DNA of 40,421 bases from Gammaproteobacteria bacterium (lineage in GTDB: Bacteria; Pseudomonadota; Gammaproteobacteria; JASBUN01), in contig JASBUN010000055.1 of assembly GCA_030147845.1 (NCBI GenBank), forward strand, positions 1 to 40,421. The letters run 5' to 3'. The stretch's first letter is position 1, and every line of letters begins with the position of its first letter. Positions 7,601 through 16,156 of the stretch are shown here, in pieces. The translations under genes were made by a program, and so were the position numbers. Under the pieces are notes generated by a model. That model worked only from the letters and a program-made list of their open reading frames with translations, was not told where the DNA came from and made no database searches.

Positions 7601-10150
7601 ATGGCAGCCAAAGAAGCCAAGGCCCGCATCAAGATTAACAAATTACTGGAAGAGTCCGGCTGGCGTTTCTTCGACGAGAAGGGCGGCAAGGCCAACGTGG
7701 TGCTGGAGCCCAACGTCAAGCTAACCCAGGAGCAAGTTGACGACCTGGGTGAAAATTTCGAGACCACCAGCAACGGCTTCATCGACTTCCTGCTGCTCGA
7801 TGAGCAGGGTTACCCGCTGGTGGTTCTGGAGGCCAAGGCGGAAGACAAGAATCCGCTGATCGGCAAGGAGCAGGCCCGCAAGTACGCCAAGTCTCAGAAC
7901 TGCCGGTTCATCATCCTTTCCAACGGCAACCTGCACTATTTCTGGGATCTGGACCAGGGCAATCCACATATCATCACCCGGTTCCCCACCCCGGATTCCA
8001 TCAAGGGTTACCACCGTTTCCAGCCAAATCCCGACCGCCTGATCAAGGAGACGGTTGCCAAGGACTACATCGTACTGACCCAGCTCCCAGGTTATGCGGA
8101 CGAGGCGGGCTGGAAGAACAGCGAAGAGCGCCCGGCCTTCATTGAGAAGAACCGCTTGCGCTTCCTGCGCGATTACCAGAAACGCGCCGTCCATTCGGTC
8201 CAGGATGCCGTTGCCGAGGGCAAGAGCCGCTTCCTGTTCGAGATGGCCACCGGCACCGGCAAGACCCTCACATCTGCCGCGGTTATTAAGCTCTTTTTGC
8301 GCACCGGCAATGCCCGCCGTGTGTTGTTTTTGGTGGATCGGCTGGAACTGGAGGACCAGGCCAACAAGGCCTTCACCCTTCTGCTGAAGAACGATTTCAC
8401 CTCGATCATCTACAAGGAGCGCCGTGACGACTGGCGCAAGGCGGAGATCGTCGTCACCACGGTGCAGTCGCTGCTGTTCAACGACAAGTACAAGCGCCTT
8501 TTCTCACCGACGGACTTTGATCTGGTGATCTCCGACGAATCCCACCGCTCCATCGGTGGCAACGCCCGCGCAGTGTTCGAGTATTTCGTCGGCTACAAGC
8601 TGGGCCTGACGGCGACGCCAAAAGATTATTTGAAGAGGTTCGATAACGCCAACCCCACCACCCGCGATCCCCGCGAGCTGGAACGACGCCTGCTGCTGGA
8701 TACCTACCGCACTTTCGGCTGCGAATCCAGCGAGCCCACGTTCCGCTATTCGCTGCTGGATGGCGTCAAGGATGGCTTCCTGATCAATCCGGTGGTGGTG
8801 GATGCCCGTACCGACATCACCACCCAACTGTTGTCGGATGAAGGCTATGCCGTGCTCGCGTCTGGCGAGGGCGAAGAAGACGCCGAGCAGACCTTCTATC
8901 ACAAGGATTTCGAGAAGAAGTTCTTTTCCGAGGCCACCAACCGCCTGTTCTGCGAGACCCTGCTCAAGAACGCACTGCGTGACCCCGTCAGCGGCGAGAT
9001 CGGCAAGATGATCGTCTTCGCTGTCAGCCAGAACCATGCCGCCAAGCTGGCTCAGATCCTCAACGAACTGGCCGATGTGCTGTACCCAGGCAAGTATCAA
9101 TCCGACTTCGCCGTGCAGGTCACCTCGCTGATCCCCGAGGCTCAGCAATACACCATCAACTTCACCAACAACAACTTGCTGGGCTCCGCCAACTTCATGG
9201 AGAGCTATCGCACCAGCAAGGCGCGGGTCTGCGTCACAGTGGGCATGATGACCACCGGCTACGACTGCCCGGACCTCCTCAACCTGGCCCTGATGCGCCC
9301 GGTCTTCTCACCCCAGGACTTCGTGCAGATCAAGGGGCGGGGCACTCGCAAGCACAACTTCATTGAAGAGCTCTTCGACCCGGCATTGAAAGAACAGATC
9401 GGTGGCCAGGAGAAGACCCGATACAAACTCTTCGACTTTTTCGCTAACTGCGAATACTTCGAAGAGAAGTTCGATTACGATGAAATCCTGCAACTGCCGC
9501 GACCCGGCCAGGGACAGGGTGGCGAGGGGCCGGAACCGCCACCACCGCCACCCGGTGGGCAATACGAATATGGCGGCACCGATCTGATCGCCACCTTTGG
9601 CGAGACCGCGATCGGCGATAACGGCATGAAGATCGACCGCATGTTCTTCAACAAGTTTGAAGACACGGCCAGAGAAGATGTTGCACTCCAAGCGCTGATC
9701 GAGTCCGAACGTTGGGACCAGGCGATGGAGTACGTCCACACCCACCTGTTCGACAAGCCCGAGGAGTACTTCAATCTCGACAAATTGCGCCGCGCCGTCG
9801 GGGTGGATCGCCGCCTCAGTCTACGTGAGATCTTGGAGAAGGTCTTCGGCCTCATCACCGGCTTCAAGTCCAAGGACGAAATGCTGGAGGACGAATTCGA
9901 CAAGCTCCTGCTCGACCTCTCCCCCGAGGAGCTGGAGCAACATGCCGACGCCATTGTCGCCCTCAAGAACTATTTCAAGGCCTACGCCACCGACAGCCGC
10001 TTGCGTGACATCATCGAACATAAGCGCTTCACCGAGCTGAACGTGAACCCCAGCTTCAGCATGGCCGACTTCAAGGCGGTGCCCCAGGAGTTGCGGGGCC
10101 GTATCCCCGATTACATCAAGGACTACCTGTCCCTAAACCAATTCATGTAG
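7601..10150 (+). CDS. hsdR: type I restriction enzyme R subunit (EcoEI-like)
   Basis: The 849-residue protein is the motor and nuclease subunit of a type I restriction-modification complex. It pulls DNA past the complex and cuts it. An N-terminal PD-(D/E)xK nuclease site is visible (D62 and E77-A-K79). A superfamily 2 helicase core follows with Walker A ATGTGKT (K221), DESH (D312-H315) and a late helicase motif around QIKGRGTRKHN. The C-terminal region resembles the EcoEI_R_C domain that docks on the methylase. A proline run near residue 645 links the domains. The start at 7601 has GGGAAGGA upstream. The length is normal for type I R subunits. It precedes the methylase gene by 13 bases. Confidence 0.93.
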   Translation: MAAKEAKARIKINKLLEESGWRFFDEKGGKANVVLEPNVKLTQEQVDDLGENFETTSNGFIDFLLLDEQGYPLVVLEAKAEDKNPLIGKEQARKYAKSQNCRFIILSNGNLHYFWDLDQGNPHIITRFPTPDSIKGYHRFQPNPDRLIKETVAKDYIVLTQLPGYADEAGWKNSEERPAFIEKNRLRFLRDYQKRAVHSVQDAVAEGKSRFLFEMATGTGKTLTSAAVIKLFLRTGNARRVLFLVDRLELEDQANKAFTLLLKNDFTSIIYKERRDDWRKAEIVVTTVQSLLFNDKYKRLFSPTDFDLVISDESHRSIGGNARAVFEYFVGYKLGLTATPKDYLKRFDNANPTTRDPRELERRLLLDTYRTFGCESSEPTFRYSLLDGVKDGFLINPVVVDARTDITTQLLSDEGYAVLASGEGEEDAEQTFYHKDFEKKFFSEATNRLFCETLLKNALRDPVSGEIGKMIVFAVSQNHAAKLAQILNELADVLYPGKYQSDFAVQVTSLIPEAQQYTINFTNNNLLGSANFMESYRTSKARVCVTVGMMTTGYDCPDLLNLALMRPVFSPQDFVQIKGRGTRKHNFIEELFDPALKEQIGGQEKTRYKLFDFFANCEYFEEKFDYDEILQLPRPGQGQGGEGPEPPPPPPGGQYEYGGTDLIATFGETAIGDNGMKIDRMFFNKFEDTAREDVALQALIESERWDQAMEYVHTHLFDKPEEYFNLDKLRRAVGVDRRLSLREILEKVFGLITGFKSKDEMLEDEFDKLLLDLSPEELEQHADAIVALKNYFKAYATDSRLRDIIEHKRFTELNVNPSFSMADFKAVPQELRGRIPDYIKDYLSLNQFM

Positions 10151-10163
10151 AGCACGGAACCCC

Positions 10164-12683
10164 ATGCTGGATACCGATACCAAACGCCGCATCGACACCT
10201 GCCGCGACATCCTCGTCGGCAAGGTGCCCGACCCCAAGTCCCAGGTAGAGCAGATCACCATCGCCCTGATCTACAAGTTCATGGATGATATGGACGCCGA
10301 GGCCGAGGAGCTGGGCGGCAGCCGCAGCTTCTTCACCGGTGAGTTCGCCCGCTATGGCTGGTCGAAGATGATGGCCCCCGGTCTGGGCGGCCACGAGATG
10401 CTGAGCCTCTACGCCGAGGCGATCCAGCGCATGAACGAGAACCCCGGCATCCCGCCGTTATTCCGCGAAATCTTCAAGAACGCATTCCTGCCCTATCGCG
10501 ACCCGGAGACCTTGCGCAGCTTCTTGAAGGAGATCAATACCTTCACCTACGACCATTCCGAGCGCCTCGGCGATGCCTTCGAATATCTGCTCTCGGTGCT
10601 CGGCAGTCAGGGCGAGGCCGGGCAGTTTCGCACTCCGCGCCACATCATCGACTTCATGGTGGAAATCACCGACCCAAAGAAGGACGAGACCATCCTCGAC
10701 CCCGCCTGCGGCACGGCGGGCTTTCTCATCTCCGCCTACAAGCACATCCTCAAGCGCAACAGCACGGGCTATCAGGCGCAGCAGGGGCGCGAGGCCTACG
10801 ACGAGCAGGACGTGCCGATGGAGGCGCTGACCCTCGAAAGCCCCCTGCGCTACAGCGGCGATCGGCTCACGCCGGACGATCGCAGGCGCCTCGCCACCAG
10901 TATCGGCGGTTACGACATCTCGCCCGACATGGTCCGCCTGTCGCTGGTCAATATGTACCTGCACGGCTTCATCGATCCGCACATCGAGGAGTACGACACC
11001 CTCACCTCGGACGAGAAGTGGACCGAGCTGGCTGACGTGATCCTCGCCAATCCCCCCTTCATGTCACCGAAGGGAGGCATCCGCCCCCACAACCGCTTCT
11101 CCGTGCAGTCCAAACGCTCCGAGGTTCTGTTTGTCGACTACATCGCCGAACACCTTACGCCTAACGGCCGTGCCGCAGTGGTTGTGCCTGAGGGCATCAT
11201 CTTCCAGAGTCAGGGCGCCTACAAACAGCTGCGTGAGATGCTGGTGAAGAACTACCTGGTGGCCGTGGTCTCCCTGCCCGCCGGGGTCTTCAACCCCTAC
11301 AGCGGCGTCAAGACCTCTATCCTGGTGCTGGACAAGCGCCTCGCCAAGCAGCGGGACGAGGTGCTGTTTGTCAAGATCGATAACGACGGCTTCAACCTGG
11401 GGGCACAGCGGCGGCCCATCGACAAGAACGACCTGCCCGAGGCGGTGCGGACCGTGAAGGCCTTTCTGCAACAGGGTGAGGTGGCCGAGCGCAGGAATGT
11501 GTTGGCGGCGAGCCGGGAGCGGATTGGGGAGAATGGCGAATGGAGCCTAAGCGGCGAGAGGTATGCGATAGAGAAACCAAGGGACCATGCGTATGGCTTG
11601 GTGGCCCTTGAAGACGTTGTGGAGATATTAGATAGCCAACGTAAACCGATCACGAAGCATGATCGGAAGCCAGGCCCGTACCCCTACTATGGAGCGACAG
11701 GGGTGCTTGACTATGTTGATGGATATTTGTTCGACGAGCCTTTGGTTTTAGTAGGCGAGGACGGTGCCAAGTGGGATGCAGGTGAGAGAACGGCATACCA
11801 GATATTTGGAAAGACATGGGTCAATAACCATGCGCATGTTCTTCGCCCAAATCGCGAAAGGATTCTGGATGTGCTGCTTGTGGAATTGCTTTGCGGAATG
11901 GACTTGTCGCCTTATATCACTGGGGTCACGGTTCCAAAGCTGAATCAGCAAAAATTACGTTCGATAAAGTTTCCTCTTCCGCCCCTGGAAGTGCAGAAGG
12001 AGATCGTGGCAGAAATTGAGGGCTATCAGAAGATCATCGACGGCGCCCGCCAGGTGGTCGAAAACTACCAGCCCCGCATCCGCATCCACCCCGACTGGCC
12101 GCTGAGAAGGGTCCAAGAAGTGTGTCAGGTAAACCCAAAGAAAGTAGAAGTTCGTGATCTACCTGGCGATCTTGACGTTTCGTTTGTGCCAATGGCTGAT
12201 GTAAGCGAAAACGAAATGCTATTTTCGCCGAAAGAAACGAAGAAACTTGAAGAAGTGATAAAGGGGTATACCTATTTTAGGGAGAATGATGTTCTGCTGG
12301 CCAAGGTGACCCCGTGTTTTGAAAATGGAAAAGCAGGTATTGCGAGAAATCTGATCAACGGCATTGGGTTTGGATCAAGTGAGTTTTATGTCATTCGGGC
12401 CTCAGATCTTGTGTTGCCAGAATGGATATACATGGCGGTAACAACGAACACATTCCGTGAATCATCTTCTGCGCAAATGACAGGAACTGGAGGACTGCAG
12501 CGTGTACCTAGGGCAGTGGTAGAAGAACACAACATACCTGTTCCTGGTGTGGAGATTCAGCAAGCAATAGTTGACGAGGTTGAAGCTGAGTTGCGAGTAG
12601 TCGAAGCCAATAAGGAACTGATCCACCGCTTCGAGGAAAAGATCAAACAGACCATCAAGCGCGTCTGGGGTGAAGCGGAGTAG
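10164..12683 (+). CDS. type I methylase-specificity fusion (HsdM-HsdS)
   Basis: One 839-residue frame contains what are normally two subunits. Residues 1 to about 450 are HsdM: an N-terminal helical domain, SAM motif LDPACGTAGFL (178-188) and the N6-adenine methylase motif NPPF (296-299). From about residue 465 comes HsdS: a first target recognition domain to about 610, a conserved helical spacer (LPPLEVQKEIVAEIEGYQ), a second target domain to about 790, and a final coiled helix. Two target domains imply a bipartite recognition site. The target domains are visibly richer in A and T than the rest, as expected of exchanged modules. The ribosome site is weak. HsdR precedes and the HEPN-like gene follows after six bases. 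Confidence 0.88.
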   Translation: MLDTDTKRRIDTCRDILVGKVPDPKSQVEQITIALIYKFMDDMDAEAEELGGSRSFFTGEFARYGWSKMMAPGLGGHEMLSLYAEAIQRMNENPGIPPLFREIFKNAFLPYRDPETLRSFLKEINTFTYDHSERLGDAFEYLLSVLGSQGEAGQFRTPRHIIDFMVEITDPKKDETILDPACGTAGFLISAYKHILKRNSTGYQAQQGREAYDEQDVPMEALTLESPLRYSGDRLTPDDRRRLATSIGGYDISPDMVRLSLVNMYLHGFIDPHIEEYDTLTSDEKWTELADVILANPPFMSPKGGIRPHNRFSVQSKRSEVLFVDYIAEHLTPNGRAAVVVPEGIIFQSQGAYKQLREMLVKNYLVAVVSLPAGVFNPYSGVKTSILVLDKRLAKQRDEVLFVKIDNDGFNLGAQRRPIDKNDLPEAVRTVKAFLQQGEVAERRNVLAASRERIGENGEWSLSGERYAIEKPRDHAYGLVALEDVVEILDSQRKPITKHDRKPGPYPYYGATGVLDYVDGYLFDEPLVLVGEDGAKWDAGERTAYQIFGKTWVNNHAHVLRPNRERILDVLLVELLCGMDLSPYITGVTVPKLNQQKLRSIKFPLPPLEVQKEIVAEIEGYQKIIDGARQVVENYQPRIRIHPDWPLRRVQEVCQVNPKKVEVRDLPGDLDVSFVPMADVSENEMLFSPKETKKLEEVIKGYTYFRENDVLLAKVTPCFENGKAGIARNLINGIGFGSSEFYVIRASDLVLPEWIYMAVTTNTFRESSSAQMTGTGGLQRVPRAVVEEHNIPVPGVEIQQAIVDEVEAELRVVEANKELIHRFEEKIKQTIKRVWGEAE

Positions 12684-12689
12684 GCCGCC

Positions 12690-13427
12690 ATGGACGAGGC
12701 GCTGCGGATTCACGATTACCTGCCCGTCTCCTATGCCAACCGCGAGGAGGAGGCCTATATCCGCTTCCTCTGGGACGCATTTGATACCAACTACAGCGCA
12801 GAAAAGTACGAGTTCGCCAACCTGGCTTTTCACCTGCTCTACATGAGCTTCGTCTGCTTCTCCGTCTGGCAGATCCGCGCCGCCCGCCGCGCCGATTTCG
12901 ACAAGGCAATGGTGGGATTTCAGAGTGATGTGGAGAACAAGCTGTCCGGCGCCGACACCCCGTTTAAGTTCTTCGAGAACCTGAAGGAATCGGCTATCTT
13001 CCGTTTCATCAAGCTGGTCGGCTGCGACAACCAGCAGGTGGGCGAGTTCGCCAAGTTCGTCAAGCAGCGCAACCGCATTGCCCACCCCAGCGGCACGGTC
13101 TTTTTCAACAGCAAGGAGAACCTCGACGAGCAGATCGAAAATATCATGGCCGAGATCGATCATATCCAGCAACATATGATCCCGGTATTGCACGATTGTC
13201 TACGCACCTTCTTGGAGGAGAATGCCGATCCGGAGGGATGGGAATACTCTATCCCGGAGGACCAGATCGACGCCGCCCTGATCCATGCGCACTACTTTTC
13301 CCGCAAGGACATCGACGTCTGCCTCGCCTTCGACATCAGCGCCTTCGACAGTCACGCGGATGCCGCGTCCATCCGCGAGCTGTTCGCCACCTTCGAAGAG
13401 ACCTACCGCGCGGAGGGGGAGGACTAG
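12690..13427 (+). CDS. unnamed HEPN-like protein in the restriction operon
   Basis: The 245-residue protein is not a known restriction subunit. It is largely helical, with an aromatic hydrophobic stretch near residues 48-62 (FHLLYMSFVCFSVWQ), and has the motif QRNRIAHP. There R127 and H132 are spaced as in the R-x4-6-H signature of HEPN ribonucleases. The acidic C-terminus ends EGED. The start lies six bases after the methylase stop, with GGAG inside the methylase end, so it is translated as part of the operon. HEPN proteins often act as RNA-cleaving toxins or as non-catalytic partners in defence. Here either role is inference; the motif could also be coincidental in a helical scaffold protein. 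Confidence 0.6.
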   Translation: MDEALRIHDYLPVSYANREEEAYIRFLWDAFDTNYSAEKYEFANLAFHLLYMSFVCFSVWQIRAARRADFDKAMVGFQSDVENKLSGADTPFKFFENLKESAIFRFIKLVGCDNQQVGEFAKFVKQRNRIAHPSGTVFFNSKENLDEQIENIMAEIDHIQQHMIPVLHDCLRTFLEENADPEGWEYSIPEDQIDAALIHAHYFSRKDIDVCLAFDISAFDSHADAASIRELFATFEETYRAEGED

Positions 13428-13431
13428 CTAG

Positions 13432-14427
13432 ATGGCCTATTCCAAGCCGTGGCAAAGCTACGAGGAGCAACTCGATCTGTTGGTCGCCCGTGGCCTGGCT
13501 GTCACAGATAGACCCAAAGCCTTGGAGTATTTAGAACGCATTGGCTATTACCGCCTGAGCGGCTATTGGTTCACGTTTCGGGCGCGGTCGGGAGCGCTGA
13601 CGCTGCTGGATGAGCAAGGGCGCAAACCGGCCAGACCCAACAAGGTCGAGACCATCGCCCTCGATGATTTCCAGCCAGGCGCGACCTTCGAGAACGCGGT
13701 CAAGCTCTACGTATTCGATAAACAGCTGCGGCTGCTGGCCACGGACGCGCTGGAACGTATCGAGATTGCGCTGAGGGTGGATATTTCACACACCTTGGGC
13801 AAGCTCGACCGCTTTGCCTACCTCGATCGCGAGCTGTTCCATGACTCTTTCAGCCGGGATCTCAACAATGGTAGAGGATTAACCCAGCATCATGAATGGC
13901 TGAGCAAGCACGCCCGACTGATCAACGATTCGAAGGAGGAGTTCGTCCGGCACAACAAGACCAAGTACGGCCTGCCCCTGGCAATCTGGGTAGCCTGCGA
14001 GGTGTGGGACTTCGGCACCCTGTCGCGTCTCTACGCCGGGATGCGTGAGGAAGAACAGGACGCCATCTCGGCCAAGTACGGCATCCACAACGGCCGCATC
14101 TTCGCCACCTGGCTGCGCAGCCTGAACTACCTGCGCAACGTCTGCGCCCACCACAGCCGCCTCTGGAACCGGAACATCATTGATCAGCCCAGGCTGCCAC
14201 CAGCGACCGAGGTGACCTGGGTCGAGCCCTTCGAAGATAACAACCATCTACGGGCACGCTGCTTCCTGCTGATCCGTATCGCCCGGCATCTGTTGCGGGT
14301 GGTGAACCCGAATTCGAGCTGGCCCGACCGGATAAAAGAACATTTGCAAGATTTTCCCGATTTGGAGCACCTGGATATGAACCTTGCAGGAATGGGAGCA
14401 CCAGATGGTTGGGAAGCAGAGTGGTGA
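13432..14427 (+). CDS. Abi_2 family abortive infection protein (AbiD/AbiF-like)
   Basis: The 331-residue protein begins MAYSKPWQSYEEQLDLL and contains the Abi_2 hallmark LERIGYYRLSGYWFTFR near residues 35-50. The second hallmark, YLRNVCAHHSRLWNR, holds R235 and H240 in the R-x4-H spacing of HEPN ribonucleases. AbiD/F proteins of lactococci stop phage growth by killing or stalling the infected cell. This protein is cytoplasmic, with no membrane segment. The gene starts four bases after the HEPN-like gene, with a good ribosome site GGGGGAGGA eight bases upstream, and is the last of the operon. It may be a back-up triggered when restriction fails, as in other operons that join restriction with an anticodon-nuclease-type toxin; that is inference. 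Confidence 0.88.
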   Translation: MAYSKPWQSYEEQLDLLVARGLAVTDRPKALEYLERIGYYRLSGYWFTFRARSGALTLLDEQGRKPARPNKVETIALDDFQPGATFENAVKLYVFDKQLRLLATDALERIEIALRVDISHTLGKLDRFAYLDRELFHDSFSRDLNNGRGLTQHHEWLSKHARLINDSKEEFVRHNKTKYGLPLAIWVACEVWDFGTLSRLYAGMREEEQDAISAKYGIHNGRIFATWLRSLNYLRNVCAHHSRLWNRNIIDQPRLPPATEVTWVEPFEDNNHLRARCFLLIRIARHLLRVVNPNSSWPDRIKEHLQDFPDLEHLDMNLAGMGAPDGWEAEW

Positions 14428-14445
14428 GAAACATCAGGCAACAAA

Positions 14446-14505
14446 AAACCCCTAAGCGATCTCCCCGCCGAAGCGGTTCAACCGAAAGGGGCCGTGTTGC
14501 AAAGA
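14446..14505 (-). terminator. possible terminator of the integrase gene
   Basis: On the minus strand a GC-rich folded region holds a CCGCTTCGGCGG hairpin between CCCCTTT and AGGGG arms. It is followed by TTTTTTG. It lies about 100-155 bases past the integrase stop. The long multibranch loop makes this less certain than a simple hairpin. Confidence 0.4.
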
Positions 14506-14600
14506 ACAATAGGCCCATTGGGCCTAGAAATCAAGCCTGAGATGGCCTGTCCGGGACTGCTTCGGACCGCTCGCCTCAAGAGGCTCCCCGGTGGCTTCGT

Positions 14601-15821
14601 TCAGGCGTGTTGGTTAAACGGGATGATCTCCGCGCCTGCTTTCAGCTTGTCGAGATAATTTGCCCATGCCTGCATCATCTTCCGTCGTTCGGATAGGTGG
14701 GAGGTGCGGTTGTAGGCGCGACCGTTGGGGTCACGTACCGCATGAGCAAGCTGGTGTTCGATGTAGTCGGGCCGGAAACCGAGCACTTCATCCAGAATAG
14801 TTCTGGCCATAGCGCGGAATCCGTGGCCGGTCATTACTTCTTTACCAATACCTAGCGTTCGAAGTGCCACAAGTATGGCGTTTTCGCTCATCGGCCTGTC
14901 GCCTTTTGGGCTGCGTGCGTTCGGGAAAACATAGCGTCCCCGTCCCGTCAGAGGGAAAAGCTCTCTGAGAATCGTGACTGCCTGTTTTGAAAGAGGAACG
15001 ATGTGCTGGGTTTCGGTCTTCGTCACAAAGTACCGCCACTCGGCTGCATCCAGGTCGAGATCTGCCCACTGTGCCTGTCTCAGCTCACCAGGGCGTACAA
15101 ATACCAGCGGGGCAAGCCTAAGTGCGCTCTGAACGATTGGCGACCCCTCATAGCCTGCTAGCGTCCTGAGCAGTGCACTCACCTCAGCCGGTTCTGTGAC
15201 GGCCGCTAGATGTTGCGCCTTCTTCATTGGTGTCAATGCGCCACGCAGATCACTGGCTGGATTGTAGTCAGCCCTGCCGGTCGCGATTGCATATCGGAAA
15301 ATCCGGCTGCAATCACCCAAGGTACGGTGCGCTGTTTCGATCACCTCACGGCTCTCAATGCGCCTGAGCACATTAAGTAGTTCCGGTGCTTTTATCCCTG
15401 CGATAGGTTTTTCGCCCAGCCAGGGAAATACGTTCTGTTCCAGCCTCCGCATGATTTTAACCGAATGCTTAGGCGCCCATTTCAATGCCTGTTTGGCATG
15501 CCACTCGCGGGCGAGGATCTCGAAGCTGTTTTCCAGGCTGGTTATGCGGGCCGCCTTATGAGCTTTGCGTTTTTCGCTCGGGTCTATGTCGTTGGCTACC
15601 AACTTGCGGGCAGCATCACGGCGGTCGCGAGCGTCTTTCAGGGTTACATCCGGGTAAACACCGAGTGACAGTCGCTTCTCTTTGCCGTCGAAACGGTACT
15701 TGAAACGCCACCATTTGCCACCCTGGGGCGAGATCTCAAGATACAGCCCCTTCTCATCATAAAGTCGCTTTGTCTTATCAGCAGGCTTGGTATTACGTAT
15801 TGCGGTGTTAGTTAAGGCCAT
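14601..15821 (-). CDS. P4-type tyrosine integrase
   Basis: The 406-residue protein belongs to the P4-like tyrosine recombinases that insert elements at tRNA genes. An arm-binding DUF4102 domain occupies about residues 1-90 (starting MALTNTAIRNTKPADKT). A core-binding SAM-like domain follows, then the catalytic domain with the first Arg in VFVRPGELR, the H-x-x-R of GHGFRAM, the late His in HQLAH and the nucleophile Tyr in RAYNRTSHL. All key residues are present, so it should be active. It is transcribed away from tRNA-Thr, whose 3' end is 166 bases upstream. The start codon sits at the edge of a GGGGGCAAC inverted repeat. No Shine-Dalgarno sequence is visible. Confidence 0.93.
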   Translation of the reverse strand: MALTNTAIRNTKPADKTKRLYDEKGLYLEISPQGGKWWRFKYRFDGKEKRLSLGVYPDVTLKDARDRRDAARKLVANDIDPSEKRKAHKAARITSLENSFEILAREWHAKQALKWAPKHSVKIMRRLEQNVFPWLGEKPIAGIKAPELLNVLRRIESREVIETAHRTLGDCSRIFRYAIATGRADYNPASDLRGALTPMKKAQHLAAVTEPAEVSALLRTLAGYEGSPIVQSALRLAPLVFVRPGELRQAQWADLDLDAAEWRYFVTKTETQHIVPLSKQAVTILRELFPLTGRGRYVFPNARSPKGDRPMSENAILVALRTLGIGKEVMTGHGFRAMARTILDEVLGFRPDYIEHQLAHAVRDPNGRAYNRTSHLSERRKMMQAWANYLDKLKAGAEIIPFNQHA

Positions 15822-15873
15822 TTGGGGGCAACCTATTTTTGGTAGTTGCTGTTGCCCCCAAATGTTGCCCCCA
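15821..15873. repeat. GGGGGCAAC repeats before the integrase
   Basis: TTTGGGGGCAAC (15821-15832) is matched by its exact complement GTTGCCCCCAAA (15851-15862). A third GTTGCCCCCA follows at 15864-15873. The first arm begins on the integrase start codon. Such repeats near P4-like integrases are candidates for arm-type integrase sites, and in RNA the inverted pair would form a hairpin over the start. Confidence 0.65.
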
Positions 15874-15986
15874 CGTAACCGTGGATGTCAAGCGACACCA
15901 TTGGATGGTTTAAGACGGTAAATATATGAAAATTTACATTATTGCAGATAAAACTAGACGGCTTTGGATGTTAGCGGAAGGGGAAA

Positions 15987-16062
15987 TGGTGCCGGAAGAG
16001 GGAGTCGAACCCCCGACCCACGCATTACGAATGCGTTGCTCTACCGACTGAGCTATTCCGGC
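15987..16062 (-). tRNA. tRNA-Thr (anticodon CGU)
   Basis: A 76-base cloverleaf with encoded CCA. The acceptor arm GCCGGAA pairs with TTCCGGC, the D-loop is AGCTCAGTCGGTAGAGC, the anticodon loop TTCGTAA lies between ACGCA and TGCGT, and the T-arm contains GGTTCGACTCC. The anticodon CGT reads ACG codons. The 3' end points to the integrase, so this gene is the likely attachment site of the island. Confidence 0.95.
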
Positions 16063-16156
16063 GCAGTACGCGCGAGCTAGAGATCGTCGCGCTGAGGAAG
16101 TGCGGCAGTATATAAAAGAACCTTCACGAAAGAAATAAGCGCAGCACCGTCGGCGA

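Larger units (their letters stand above)
2391..15986. mobile_element. tRNA-Thr-associated integrative element (left end not identified)
   Basis: The integrase beside the tRNA 3' end, an AlpA regulator, a Toprim/DUF3987 replication protein, island-type unnamed genes and defence cargo together mark an integrative element of P4/satellite style. No capsid, tail or conjugation genes are seen, so it would depend on a helper or be an island that only integrates. I found no second copy of the tRNA-Thr 3' end in the window. The true left end may lie within or before the cassette region, or outside the window; the coordinate given is only the first gene that fits. Confidence 0.6.

Noticed and set aside
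8504..9148. 214-residue frame opposite hsdR
   Set aside because: It is an antisense shadow of the HsdR helicase region.
2391..15986. Complete prophage
   Set aside because: No capsid, portal, terminase, tail or lysis genes were seen; only integration, regulation, replication and defence genes.
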